The notes beneath the pieces are model-generated. The model saw nothing but the letters and a program-made list of their open reading frames with translations, did not search any database and had not been told where the DNA came from. Position numbers and translations under genes: made by a program. Shown here piece after piece: positions 46,525 to 58,841 of a stretch of 64,000 nucleotides of DNA (its first letter is position 1; the number at the start of each line of letters is the position of its first letter). The stretch is from Cymodocea nodosa (lineage: Eukaryota; Streptophyta; Magnoliopsida; Alismatales; Cymodoceaceae): the NCBI GenBank assembly GCA_036874045.1, contig CM072339.1, positions 13,089,501 through 13,153,500 of the forward strand, in the 5' to 3' direction.

Positions 46525-47465
46525 TTATTTTTCAGGTATTGTTTGTTGTAATCTTTCAGGATAGGGTGCTAAAAATTTTGATTTAAAAGATTCTTTTTCT
46601 TTCAGTTGATTTGTTTGATCATTTTTAGCCTCATTAGCAAATTCAAATTGTTCTTTAGTGATTTCTAGATTTTTAGCTATTACATTTTCATTGTCATTTT
46701 GATTTTTACTCTTATCCACCTTCATATCATTTTCATTTTGAATTCTTGGTAGTATATCAGTTCCAGATCTTAATGTTACACATACATCTTCCAAATTTTC
46801 ATTACTCTTATGATGTTTTTGTATATCATTTTCGTAATTATGATCTTCAATTGTTTTTAGTTTTAAAGTGCATTCTTTAAATTCTCTTGCATTAATATTT
46901 TCTGTTTACTGTATATTTTACAAATTATGCAGGTTTATAACATTATAATTTTCATCGTCCTATTGCATAACCTGTATTTTCATTGTATATTTGTCTAATG
47001 CTTTTAATTTTCTTTCTAGATCATCTAATCTCATTGCATTCAATTTTTGATCAATTTTCATTATGGTTTTTTCAATTTCGTAAATTATATCCTTTTTAGG
47101 TTCTGAATATGCTTCCTAATAATTTAATTGGTTAACTTCTTGTTGTTGACACATAAAGTATTCTAGTTTGTCTAGATTTTACTCTATACTACGCTCCAGT
47201 CTGTCATACCTATCCCAAACTTCAATGTCTCTCAACATATTACACATTCTATACTGACCATTAGTTGGGTAAACTATAGGATTCTCATATTCGGATCTAT
47301 TATACTGAGGATAATTCATTTGTTGTTCATGAGATCTAACCATCTGTAAACATCTCAATTTCAAATAGTTAGAAATGTCGTGTCCTTCAGAATTGTAGAA
47401 TTCACATATGCTAATTATAGGTTTCAGAAATCTTTGAGCATAAGCATATCCATATTCTCAATTAC
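46525..47465 (-). pseudogene. Zinc-knuckle (nucleocapsid) part of Athila Gag, fossil
   Basis: Begins just after the PBS. 'ICEFYNSEGHDISNYLKLRC' is a C-x-x-[CY]-x4-H zinc-knuckle-like segment; then come 'QQMNYPQYN', a helical 'MRLDDLERKLKALDKY' and 'VCVTLRSGTDILPR'. These all normally follow the capsid domain in Athila Gag. Here no capsid domain precedes them: only about 110 bp separate this part from the PBS. The capsid lies 12 kb away at 33.8-35.0 kb. Some breaks. Confidence 0.72.
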
Positions 47466-47523
47466 AGAAGAAAACACACAACTCTGGCTATTAAAATGAA
47501 ACAGCTCTAATAGTTGCTTATAT

Positions 47524-47572
47524 CTATTCAATTCTATTCTATTCTATTCTATTCAATTCAATTCAATTTCAA
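47524..47572. repeat. (ATTCT)n / (ATTCA)n microsatellite
   Basis: Pentanucleotide tract, about nine units, between PBS and gag of the Athila-type element. Confidence 0.9.
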
Positions 47573-47573
47573 T

Positions 47574-47591
47574 TCCCTAGCGATGGCGCCA
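47574..47591 (-). other. Primer-binding site of the Athila-type element
   Basis: Reads TGGCGCCATCGCTAGGGA on the - strand, seven bases after the 5' LTR. It is close to TGGCGCCGTTGCCGGGGA, the tRNA-Asp-type PBS usual in Athila/Tat elements. Confidence 0.85.
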
Positions 47592-47598
47592 TAAAACT

Positions 47599-49780
47599 TG
47601 TTTGTGTTTTCCCAGCACTACACCAGAAAAACTTGGATTTGTTACTTTTGTCTTTACTTAGTTAATTTATCTTTATGTCTATTCTTTCTTTAGAAGTAAA
47701 CAAACAACCTTTAATACAATTTAGATATTAATTCCAATTTGTACTTTAACTGCAAGTGCACAGTGTCTATCAATGTGCAAGTACAGGTCGATCCCATAGG
47801 GAATTGCTGAAGAACTTGAGAACTGTTCATTTGTTAATAATCAAATTTATATATTCAATAAGCTCTTCGTTAAATTACAGTTAACTCAATGGACAAAGTT
47901 CATTGAGTTATGGCTAACTCAATGGACTAACCTTGTGGACTTAAGTTAACAACACGAGCCTATCTTTTCTTTTTAATACTGCTATTTACAGAGGAATTCG
48001 GCCAACCATTGGGCGATTCCATAGATTGTAAATAACATCAATTAAGCTCTTTAATGTTAGTTAACATTGGATTTATCATTAAGCAATACTAACATTCAGA
48101 TAATTCAAACAGTAACCATTAAAATCTTTAAGTCTTTTGAACGAACCAATTTCAGTAAACTGTAAAACTAAAATAACATAAAACAATCACAACACTAACA
48201 AAGATAACATTAATCATGATACAACACAAACAATACAACACTCAAATACAACATACAAACATAGATAAATTGTTTTCGTATTTTTGTTTTAATATGAACA
48301 TAGAAATGGGTGAACAGTGAAATGTAAAGTAATCTCACTTGACAGTAAATACTTCCGACATTACTTGCAACGCGATTACACCATTGAAAATTAAACCACT
48401 TACAATTCTGTCTCCTCTCCCTATAGAATCACAAGTCCAGAATTGCAAGATGATCTCCTCTTCAGCATACAGGCATCAACCCGAAGCCAAGGCTAGAAGC
48501 TTTACGATCTCCTAAAATATGAGTCAGTGCTTGGTGAAAATGGCTTCCCTTCCCGCGACCTGATCACTCCTCACAGTGGTTGTCAGGCATTATGTTTGGC
48601 TTAAAATCGACCCGACATCAAGAAAGTATCCTCACAGACCTCTGATGGTTGGTGATTGTGGTGGTGGTAACGATGGTTGGTGTGGTACTTCGGAGAATCG
48701 ATGATACTATCTGCAGAAAGCTCGATGCTCCTCCTCTGTATACACTGGTCGTCTATCGATCACATACTTTACTTCTTTTTCTTCTTCTCTTTTATATTTC
48801 TTTAGTAGTAACTGCTTCTGCTTGAATGGTCGGTTGGATTTCCTTCATTCATATCAACGGCGATGCTTTCTTCTCCCTACACGATACGTGCAGTCGTGGT
48901 TTTTCTTCCAACTATCCTATTTTTGCAACCGTTATAGTGGCATATTAGAAAATAAATTGTTCGTGGAGTTACAGATAACTCAACGGACTTTCTTCGTTGA
49001 TTTAACTATAAAACACGTGCATAAATTTAACTATCCGATGCTCAGGTGCATTTCGGATACTTATAAACTTAACTATCCGATGCCTAGATATATTTCGGAT
49101 AGTTACAGATAACTCACTGATATATAACTTAAGTAAATCTACCAAATCTCGACACGTGTCAGTACAGTTTAATCATAAAATAACATTTCGGAGAGTTATA
49201 AAGCTAACTATCCAATGCTCAGATGCATTTTGAATAGTTAGAGATAACTCACCAAAAATCCACTTTCCCAAAACATAACACGTGTCCTCAGCTATTTTAG
49301 AAATAAAAAGAGATTTCAGAGAGTTATACATATAACTGTCCGATGCCCAACTGCAATTTCAGATAATTATAGATAACTCACCGAAAGTTCACTTAAGTCA
49401 TGCATTACGGTTTCGACACATGTACTTCAGGAAATAATAAAATATTCTTTCAAAACATAACTATTCGACAATTTAAACATAACTATTCGACATGTTCGGT
49501 CTGTTAAACATAACTGTCCAAAATATGTTCGGTATGTTAAACATAACTGTCCGAAATATCAGAAAATTCGAATATTTAAGAGTTTCATAGCCTACAACTT
49601 ACCAACAGTTCAGAAATGTACTAAATTAACATTAATTCCTCAAAATTAAGCAAATTCTTCAATTAAAGCATATAACAGTGCAATTATAACATAATGGCTT
49701 AATTCTCATATGATAAGCTAAATATTATGCAATTAACCATCATTTAATCATTAATAATATGCACTTTTTCATTCTAAACA
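47599..49780 (-). repeat. 5' LTR of the Athila-type element
   Basis: 2,182 bp, partner of 28,485-30,672, with the same motif series (GTTGAGTTA pairs near 47,870-47,950; CGGATAGTTA / TAACTCACCGAAA / ACTTAAGTCA / CACGTGT near 49,000-49,440). Confidence 0.88.
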
Positions 49781-50507
49781 ATCATGCATTATGGTTTCAA
49801 CACGTGTACTTCAGGAAATAATAAAATATTCTTTAAAACATAACTATCTCGTACATTAAACATAACTCTCTTTAATGACAAAAAATTCAGATACTTAAGA
49901 ATTTCATAGCTTGCAATTTACCGACAGTTCAGAAATGTACTAAATTAATATTAATTTCCTGAAATTATGCAGATTCTTTCATTAAAGCATATAATAGTGC
50001 AATTATAACATAATAACTTAATTCTCATAAGATAAGCTAAATATTATGTATTTAACCATTAATATTATGAACTTTTTCATTCTAAATACTGATATATCCA
50101 GCATTTTTGCTTCATTGTCAATTGTCTGGCTATACCATACTCTCATATGATATACCCTAGCATATTTCGCAAAAAAATTTTAAAAAAATCAGCCTATTGT
50201 TTTATATCTAGCTTTTAAATTTATGGTTTGATACATTATAATAAATTAAGTGTTCTATACACATTTTTTTTAGCCTGGACAAGGAGATAAGACTTTTCTT
50301 CCAATTTTAGAATTAATTCTTAGAAAAAATTTCCTAATGTCAATGGCAAGAAAAGCTTCCTGATGTTAAAAATCAATGGTAAACAAATGAATGATAAATT
50401 TAAAATTACTGGTCAAGATTTTTAATGAATAAATAAATAAAACACTATCCATCTTTTTCAACAAGTGCCCTCCCCTCTCCATGTTCGAATGCTATCTTCT
50501 ATAATTT

Positions 50508-50690
50508 TTAAAAGTTATGTTACAAGGAAGATGGGAACCGACCAAGTGCTATCGCTTGTAATTTCTAAAAATTATATTACAAAGGAAGATCAGCACCAAC
50601 CAAGTGTTATCTCTTGTAGTTTCTTAAAAATTATGTTACAAGGAAAGTGGGTGCTAATAGAGTCATCCATTTTCCCTTGTTTTCTTAAAT
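50508..50690. repeat. ~58-bp minisatellite, about three units
   Basis: Units start near 50,508, 50,566 and 50,625 with 'aaa-ttatgttacaaggaag' followed by 'accaagtg-tatc'. Copies are imperfect. Confidence 0.7.
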
Positions 50691-51464
50691 GTAGGAAAGA
50701 ATTATGAAACAAAAAAAAAATATGTGCAAGGAAGATGAACACTGTCAAAGTATTATCACCCAATATTTTTCTTGGCTTCCAAGAATCACGAAAAGGCATA
50801 TGTTGGTGAAGTTATTTTTCTTCTAGTACCCAACTATAGAATATAAAAAAAGAAGATGAATGTCATGTTAACATTTAAGTATAACAATCACATGACATCT
50901 ATAAAATGTCGAGTAACATTCAATGCAAACTAATGAAATGTATGCGCTAAAATATAAATATATATATGTATATTTATAAATAAGAGAGAAAGCCACTTGA
51001 CATTTACAAAAGCATCAAGTGTGTTCAACATAAATGCATAGGAAATGTATATGTTAAGATATAAAAAAAGGGGTGGGAGAAAGAAAAAATGAAGTCAAAT
51101 GTAAATCTACAAATTATAAAATGTTTGATAAGTAACAATAAATATATTTTAACTTCGCTTGAAATAAAAAAAAGATCCAACTTAAGGGTGTATTCCACAA
51201 AATATATCAATGAATTGTTTATAACTCTTCAATAGAAAACATTAAGTTGTCTGTAACTCTTCATAGAAATACGTTAAATTATTCATTAGGCATGTGAAAA
51301 CTTAAATATTCATGTGACATACAAAAGTTGAAAGAAATTAATGAAAATAATATATATATATAGACTCACTAATGAATTTATTAAAAAGGGAGAAGATTTA
51401 GTCCAAACAAAATTCTCTTTGGTCCAAGCACCAAAAAAAAAAAAAAAAAGAAAGAGAGGAGGAA

Positions 51465-51530
51465 GTGCTACCTGACATTTATAAATATTAAGTCAATATC
51501 ATCTGACTTTGCAAATGTCAAGTGACATTT
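51465..51530. repeat. Small palindrome, copy 1
   Basis: 'ctacctgacattt' is matched in reverse by 'aaatgtcaagtgac' across about 35 bp. Same design as 52,481-52,539. Confidence 0.55.
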
Positions 51531-52480
51531 AAATATATTCTTGTTAAAAAATATATAATAATAAAAATAAATAAGTAATAAGAATAATAATATATATAGA
51601 ATAAGCTTCAGTTGAATTGAAGACATCCTCCAATCCAATCGAAGATATAAATATATCTATATAAGCATCGATTAAGTCAACCCCTACTTTCGATCTAATT
51701 AGAATAAAAGAATTTATATATAATAATATATATATACATTTTGTCAAAATTAAAAATATATCTATTAAAGAAAGGAAAAAATTGGTCCAATTACAACTTT
51801 TCTTTAGTTCAACCCAAGGTTTTAATATATATTTATAAAATTTTAGTTTGTTAACTTTACTTAAACATAATAGATTTAGTCTAGTGCATTTAGGTATGAT
51901 CCGTAAGGTCACTTAAACCTAATGGATTTTATGAGTAAAGTTTTAGAAAAACATATTTTCGGTAAAGCATAGATATTTAGAATATAATTAAATATCTTGG
52001 ATATAAAATATAAAAATATTTAAGAAATTAAAGTCAAAATATCTTGGGTTCATTTGCTAGGTTTGTGTAAACTCAACACACGAATTTAAACTCAATGTAT
52101 TTATTCTATAATATTTATTTAAATTTGATAGATTAAATTCATGAATAATGTCGATGATATTAAAGAAATTTGCGACATCAAAATATAAATATAGCTAAGG
52201 AGTTTTAAAATCTAAAAGTATTACAGACTAAATAAAGGTATCTAAAATTAAATATAAAATATAAGTATCAAAGATTAAAATATTTGAGGTATCAAATATG
52301 AATATCTAAAATATATGTGAAATATAAGGTTTAAAATAAAATATAAAAAGTTTAAACATTTTAGATATGGAAGTAAATAGAAAAAAAATGTTTATGATAC
52401 AAAAATATAAATATTTGAATTAAAATCAAGTATTGGCATTTAGGAAAAATTTATAAAAAGAAAACAACAAAAGGAGAAAT

Positions 52481-52539
52481 GCCACCCGACATTTATAAAT
52501 GTTGGGTTAGCACACCCAACTTTGAAAATGTCAGGTGGT
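52481..52539. repeat. Small palindrome, copy 2
   Basis: 'gccacccgacattt' pairs with 'aaatgtcaggtggt', and inside it 'gttgggt' pairs with 'acccaac', giving a two-stage hairpin of 59 bp. Confidence 0.65.
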
Positions 52540-52595
52540 ATTCAAATATATAATAAACAAGATAATAAAATATAATGAATATATACATATGTAGA

Positions 52596-53000
52596 ATAAG
52601 TTTCAATTAAGCCAAAACCATCTATTGGTCCAACTTGAAGGATAAAAATAAAAATAATAAAATAATATAAAAATCGATTGAACCAAAGTTATCTATCGAT
52701 CTGATCGAAAGATAAAATTAATAATAATAATAATAAGATAAAGATCGGTTAAACTGAAAATATCCTTCAACCTGATAAAAATGTAAAAATAATAAAAGTA
52801 ATATAAAATTTAGTTGAATTGTAGCTATCCTTTGGTCAGATCGAAAAGATAAAAAATAAAATAAATAATAAAGATATAAAAATCAGTTGAATCGAAGTTA
52901 TGTTTCATACGATCATAAAATAAAAAAATAAATGATAATAATAATATAAATATAAAACAGTTCAACTGAAGCTTGCTTCGACTTGACAATAGGATCTTTT
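52596..53000. repeat. ~70-75-bp minisatellite, about six units
   Basis: Degenerate units made of 'cagttgaact-gaag-tatcc' plus 'tcgaaagataaaa' and an AT-rich spacer, starting near 52,600, 52,670, 52,742, 52,806, 52,881 and 52,956. A further related unit lies near 51,605. Confidence 0.65.
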
Positions 53001-53621
53001 ATAAAAACAAATATATATATATTATGCGTAAATGAAATTCAATCTAACCAAACGTTCCATCGAAAGATGCTTTCATTATAACAAAAGTAACAGTGATAAT
53101 ATTACTTTAAAAAGGAATAGTCGACTCAAATAAATGTGGTCGATCGTACTCTAATAAAATATATATATTATAATAATAAAATAAGGAACAACGAGATAAT
53201 GAATATATATATATATATATATGAACACATTTAATTTATGTTTAAAAAAAAATAAAGGGAACTTATGATGTTTTCGAAGGAAATACATATATTTAAAATA
53301 TAAATTTAGATACTTAAAAGGTAACATAAATATATAAAAGATCCAAGTGGAAATTGTTAACATGATAAAAAATATATTCAAAACTCATGAGTATAAACTA
53401 TCTATAAAAATTTATTGATTTTGGCTTGAATAAAACATGATAATGCCAAAATATGTAAGATATATTAAATACTCCTAGATAAAAGTATAAACTATCTATA
53501 AAATTTATGTTTTGGTTTAAATATAATGATGATGCCAACGTACGTATAAAATATGTTCAATACTCCCAAATAAGAGTATAATTTTTTTACATATAAAAAA
53601 CATATATAAAATATATTAGAT

Positions 53622-55962
53622 ACCTGATAGGTTACTCATTACTTTCCTTAGTGCATCTAGTGGTAATTTCGTCAATTCCATCTGTTGAGATTCTGTATAA
53701 CATAAACAAAAATTAAATAGAGACAAAATTAACATAGCTACTTCACACCCTCGTGGAGTTAGGTCATAACTCAACAGACTAGGTTTGTTGAGTTAAGTAA
53801 TAACTCTATGATACTACTAACTATAATTAAACTTACATTTTTTTATTTATATTTTTCTACTTACTATATTATACATAGTTACTTCAGTTATACTGTTTCA
53901 TTCAGCTTCCCTCCCAAAGGAGGTATCAATTTCATTAATAGTTCTATTGACAAGGTTAGGTACTACTTGCATTGGCAACCCTCCTATAGGTCTAACTTCC
54001 ATTGATTCCTTCTGTCTAGGGGGTATATTTCTATTTATATTTTGATTTTGAATTGCAGCATTTCCAAATACAAGATATAGATGATTGTTTAATTGTTGGA
54101 TTATCTTTTCTAATTTCTCTATTCTAAATCCTTATTCAATTAAAGATTCATAACTTATATTTTTGTCATTTATATTTTCTCCTCCTTGGAAATTGTTGTT
54201 TCTCCAAGATAAATTTGAGTGATTTCTCCAATTAGGGTTATAAGAATTTCCAAAGTTATATTTCTGATTTCTAGCATAAATAATATCTAAATCATTAACG
54301 TTTGCATTCTTTTTTCCTAGCTTTTGATTTAATGATAACTCTTCTATTTTCTTTGTTAATTCAGTTAATTTAACTTCAAGCATAGTGCTTGAATCTATTT
54401 CATACATTCCCCTTAGCAATATTCTTTTATCTATAATAGCTTTAGCTAAGTTTTGCCACTATGCAGTTTTTTTTGCAAAGTTTTCTAAATATGCCCATGC
54501 TTCTTCACTACACAGTTTTAAAAATCCATTCTAACAATTAGATTCTAATAAAGATTTTGTTGAAACATCTATGCCTTCATAAATTATACCTATTAATTGT
54601 GTTTTACTCATTGCATGATGTGGACATTGAGTCAGTAAATCTTTAAATCTTTCAAAATATTTTCAGAATGATTCTCCCTATTTTTAGCTACACATTAATA
54701 TTTCCTTTTTCTTTTTAATCGTTTGATGTGTTGGATAATATTTTTCTAGAAAAATAGAGTAAAATTCAGTCCATGTAGAAATTGAATCAGGCGATAGAAT
54801 ATATAACCATCTCTTAGCTATGTCTTTTAAAGCAAAAGGGATATATCTAAGTTTAATAGCATCTATACTCATGTTCGGAATTTTCATTATTTGACAAACT
54901 TCGTTAAATTCTCTAAGGAAATAATAGGCATCCTCTCTTTCTAATCCATGAAAATGTGGCAATTGACTAATATAATTAGATTTCAATTCAAATCTATCTC
55001 CCTCAAAGTTTGGCAATCGAATACATGAAGGTTCATCAACTAATTCAGGATACAAAATCTCCCCTAATGGTTTCTTTACTAGAGTAGTCATATCTTCGTT
55101 CTCTTTTAAAGAAAGGTTAGCTATACCCCTAAAGATTTCGTTAAAGTCCAATTCAGAAAATTTTTCAGTACGTCTCTAGGTTGAATAATCTTGTGTAGCT
55201 GTTCTTACTAATCGTTTAATGCTAGGAGAACGAATCCATGTGCTCATAAACTCTTACATAAAGTAAAATAGCAGAAGATTAATTACATATCAGTCTAAAG
55301 CTTTATATTCAGTAAATAGTTGTTGACGGATGAAGTTGAATCAATTGTTTCTCCTTCCAGTTCCCCAACGAATTTCCTTTTCTTCCACAAGTGCTGGTAA
55401 CTAGTAAATAACATGCTATTCTATATTTAAAATGTACGTCCATAAAGCAAATGAATCTCGTTGCAAGAATGTGTCTTGTAACGTGCAGTATAGTTCCTAT
55501 TTTTATGGGTACGTGTGTCACTTCTAATTTCAAATTTTCAGTAACCACTAAACCCACGAAGTTTCATTTGTGGCTAAAAGAATAACCGTTTAGCTTTATC
55601 CACGAACTAACCTCGTTGAGTTATAGTTAACTCGACGGACTAACTTCGGTTATTGTTGCTAACTCCACGGACTAACTTCGTTGAGTTATTTGTAACTCAA
55701 CGTAGTGACTTTATATTTTATTATTGACCTCGCGAAGTTAAGGTTAACTCAACGAACTTACTTTGTTGAGTTAACACTTAGCAAATTTCTAAAACTTACT
55801 CCTCGTATTAACTTCTATATTTTTTTTCTCTCCTGCATTTTGTCAACTTAAATAAAGTTAAATACATGTCATTAATGAAGTGTTCTAATTAAAACTCAAT
55901 TAAATCTAAACATTATATAAATATTGAACTTGCTGTTCCTTTCATGTTATGCAGAATTTATA
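53622..55962 (-). mobile_element. Second fragment: capsid gag plus start of F-box ORF
   Basis: - strand fragment parallel to 33,480-35,760. From right to left on the + strand: leader with GTTGAGTTA motifs (55,600-55,780), capsid Gag (55,151 to about 54,015, 'LPHFHGLEREDAYYFLREF', 'IKLRYIPFALKD', 'LEKYYPTHQTIKKKKEI'), spacer with the inverted motif, and the first ~60 bp of the F-box ORF (ATG at 53,681). Similarity ends at about 53,622 on one side and 55,962 on the other. Several breaks. Confidence 0.82.
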
Positions 55963-58841
55963 TATTTGAAGTATATTTGTAGGGGGAGGATTAACAATGT
56001 CGAAAACAGATTAATATATTTTAGAATACAAATCTTAGTTAATCTGAATTAATGTCCTCTTAAAATCTTGATGAAATAATTTAAAAAGACAAATAAACTA
56101 TTTTAGATTCAAAGGACAAAATGTTCAAATAGTTTACAATGTTCTCAAGATAATGTTAAGTTTAGCATGTGTGTTGTTTTCAAAACGTTTCAATTGGAAG
56201 CATCCGAAAATTGTTTCGTGTACTAACTAGACGTTATGTTAGATAAGGTAACGTTTAAAACTACCTTTAGACAACATTTTATTCGTTAGGTTAGTTAACT
56301 CAACGAGTTATACTTGAATATTCCGGGTACCTTTATTGGATAAGCTTTATTCAATATTTATTTTATTTCTAAACCAGACTTCTCTTCACGTTGAGTTATA
56401 CGCCTAAAAACCCTATTTAAACACTTATTACACGGGCACTTAGGTTATTTGTAAACTTTGTCAAGAAAATCTTTCCCGCTTGTTGTTATTACAACCTGCG
56501 ACGATGGTCTCCAAGTTCTACAAAGGTCGTGGCAAAGGAAAAGGCAAAAGCAGAAGAAATGCAAAAGGAAAAGAAATAGAGAATGATGAAGTTCCACGTA
56601 CTTGGTTCAAGAAAATATTTCGAGTGGACAAAAGGTTAGTAGAACTTTATAGAGATTACTTCTTTCTTGAAGGTATACTAAATGAAGTTAGACAAGAACT
56701 CCAAAATACTGATGCTAGTATTACATACATGGGTATTCGTAGTAAATTTGATAGAGAATACAGAATGAAATGTGCTAAGATTACATTTTTGGAACAGTAT
56801 GAAAAATATTTGGAAAAAGGTGTAGGTTCATCAAATAGAACTCCTCAAACTCCTATAAATGGTACAAGACTACATGCATTTGAGGAAGAGTATGAGTCAG
56901 CTATCCCTACTCCTTTATATTCAAAACAAGTAGAATCAGATATTGCTGTAGACAAAACAAAAGTTGAGAGTCTTCAAAAGGCCGTTGCAATAGAAAGTGC
57001 CTTAGAAGAATTAAAGCAGAAAACTTTTATGGAGCAATTTGAAAAGAAAATAGCAATACTTGAAAAGGAGAAATAGAAATGTTATAGAAGAAGGAAAGTT
57101 AGAAAAATTATGTCTAAGGAAACAAAGTCTATTGAAAAAGGAAAATCAGATGAAAATTTATTTCCAAAGGACAATGTATGTCTAGACATTGTACCTTATT
57201 GTGCATCTGATAAACTCATCAGTTCTGAGCATACTGAAACTGATGAAGATAATGAGACTTTATTTTCCCTTGCTAGAAAGCTTGAGAAGAAATACAAGTC
57301 AAATATGAGCTCAAGTTTTTCTATTAGTACAAGTCTTGATGATGCAGAAATTGACAAATCAGAGCATCAAGCACCAGACATTGAACAAATTATTGTAGAT
57401 ATAATTGACAATGTTGAGGCAGTAACTAGTTCAAAGGATGAATTAACTAGAGTAGCAGATATTGAAAATGTTAAGACTCCAAAAGAGCTAAAAGTTAACC
57501 AGCCTTCTACAGAATCTATAGAAATAGAGTCTGAGAATTCACAGCATGAATCAATGGAATTATCTGTTGAACAAAATGAACAATTATAGACAGACACACC
57601 GACTGTAGAATTTGTGGAAAAATTGAAATCTGGACATTCTATAGAGACTGAACAGATGAATGTTAAGCATATTGACAATGTTCCTAACACTATTGAAGCT
57701 GAAGAATCAAGCTTACCTGAGCAACTTCAAGATAATATTTTGGAAGAGGAACAACATGACATTCATTTTGAAGAAGAGGTTCCTGAAGATGAATTAAACT
57801 CTGAATCACGGCTTTAGGTATCACCTTCTTTGTATACAATATTAAACATTCAAGGTAATGCAATTCATTTTAGATTTGAAGAAGCATTGCAGAAATACAC
57901 TAATCTGATTACATGTCAGATTCTGCATGCTCGTCCAATAAAATTCAGACATTTGATGAAAATAAGAGATCTATTTGAGTTTCAAGGCCTCATTAAATTC
58001 TTGCTAGTAGGAATGAAATGGAAGAAATACACAAAGCTTATTGCAGCTTTTTATAGCAATCTGGTCAAGAATGGAAATTTTTTGAAAACTCAAATAAATG
58101 AATAGGAGTTTATATTATCTCCTGAGTTAATTTTTGAAGTTTTCAGATTAAAGAATGAAGGTGTTGTTGTTACCAACAGATTTGACATGATAAGACAACT
58201 GGAATGGAACATTTAGTCTTTATCAAAAATTCCAGATGTATATTCTGAAATGAGATTAATGGAAAATCTGAATGTAGAGGCAATATTTATTACAAATATA
58301 TTGCATGCAAATTTATTTCAGAGAGTTGGACACAATTTGGAAGTTAGCAGAAGCTGTTTATATGCAACTTATGGCCTGCTGAATAGAATTCAAATAAATT
58401 GGTTTGATGTATTTATGTCTCAATTACAGCATATGAGTTCAAAGTTATTTTATGGTGATGCTGTACGTAGAATCCTTGCAAGCCAATTGACTTTATCCGA
58501 CTGGCCCTCTGAAACTAAAGGCATGAGAGAATTTAGTGTCAAAGATTTGCAAAAATTCCAGGCTATGCATAAACCTCAACGATAACAACAACAACCTGAT
58601 ACAGACCATATACAACAATAACAACAGAGTTATTCAGTTCAAGCAGAACAGCAAACCCAGCTACCTCCTGACTTAGATGTAGTGCTTAATGACATCAGAA
58701 ATGATATTAGGCATCTAGGAGATAAAATATGTAATGCTATAAGTGATATACTTAGGAGGGGTCGATAATTGTTTTTGTTTGTTTCTGAATACAAAATGTA
58801 TTGTTTGTATTACTTGTTTGATTCATTGAACAATACATTTT
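55963..58841 (+). mobile_element. Sirevirus-type fragment with envelope-like ORF (arm 1 of an inverted pair)
   Basis: Contains a GGGGGAGG tract (about 55,981), a promoter-like stretch and an envelope-like ORF from ATG 56,504 to 58,767. The N-terminus is basic (KFYKGRGKGKGKSRRNAKGK), the middle is acidic and Glu/Ser-rich, the C-terminal domain has IRDLFEFQGLIKF, 'NRIQINWFDVFMSQL' and KLFYGD, and a Gln-rich stretch precedes a terminal coil. It is cut at 58,841 by LTR D. Several breaks. No membrane span is evident, so the protein's role is unknown. Confidence 0.75.
56414..56421 (+). promoter_or_regulatory. TATTTAAA box before the envelope-like ORF
   Basis: TATA-like box 83-90 bp before the ATG at 56,504. 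It is kept in the inverted copy (63,435-63,442) and has a counterpart before the Athila envelope-like ORF (38,336-38,343). Confidence 0.5.

Larger units (their letters stand above)
28485..49780 (-). mobile_element. Athila-type Ty3/Gypsy element with relocated gag and an F-box ORF
   Basis: LTRs 28,485-30,672 (3') and 47,599-49,780 (5') are nearly equal in length (2,188 and 2,182 bp) and differ at roughly 5% over the first 380 bp by eye, so perhaps 2 million years old at usual plant rates. Flanks GTCAT (28,480-28,484) and ATCAT (49,781-49,785) form a target duplication with one transition. Order on the - strand: 5' LTR, PBS, zinc-knuckle Gag, protease, RT, RNase H, integrase, envelope-like ORF (38,230-36,012), capsid Gag (35,007-33,844), F-box ORF (33,540-32,403), 3' region, 3' LTR. 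Two later insertions lie between protease and RT. All genes are broken to some degree. Confidence 0.85.
26765..50088 (-). mobile_element. Old Athila LTR split by the 21.3-kb Athila-type element
   Basis: The left part (26,765-28,484) and right part (49,781-50,088) are one - strand LTR of about 2.0 kb. The left part ends 'cacttaagtcat' and the right part begins 'atcatgcattatggttt', which is the order inside the intact LTR at 28,485-30,672. It therefore received a later insertion of its own family. There is no PPT next to it and no clear TSD (flanks GAACT and CTGAT differ). It is probably a solo LTR, more diverged than those of the inserted element. Confidence 0.75.
50089..53621. other. AT-rich intergenic sequence
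   Basis: No gene or transposon domain seen in any frame; frames here are low-complexity Ile/Phe/Lys/Tyr strings. It contains two minisatellites (50,508-50,690 and 52,596-53,000), a poly-A tract (51,432-51,449), (TA)n near 53,203-53,222 and at least two small palindromes (51,465-51,530 and 52,481-52,539). Confidence 0.6.

Noticed and set aside
56504-58767. Envelope-like ORF as a real viral envelope
   Set aside because: No signal peptide, membrane span or cleavage site is visible; the N-terminus is basic and the centre acidic. Only the position in the element suggests the name.
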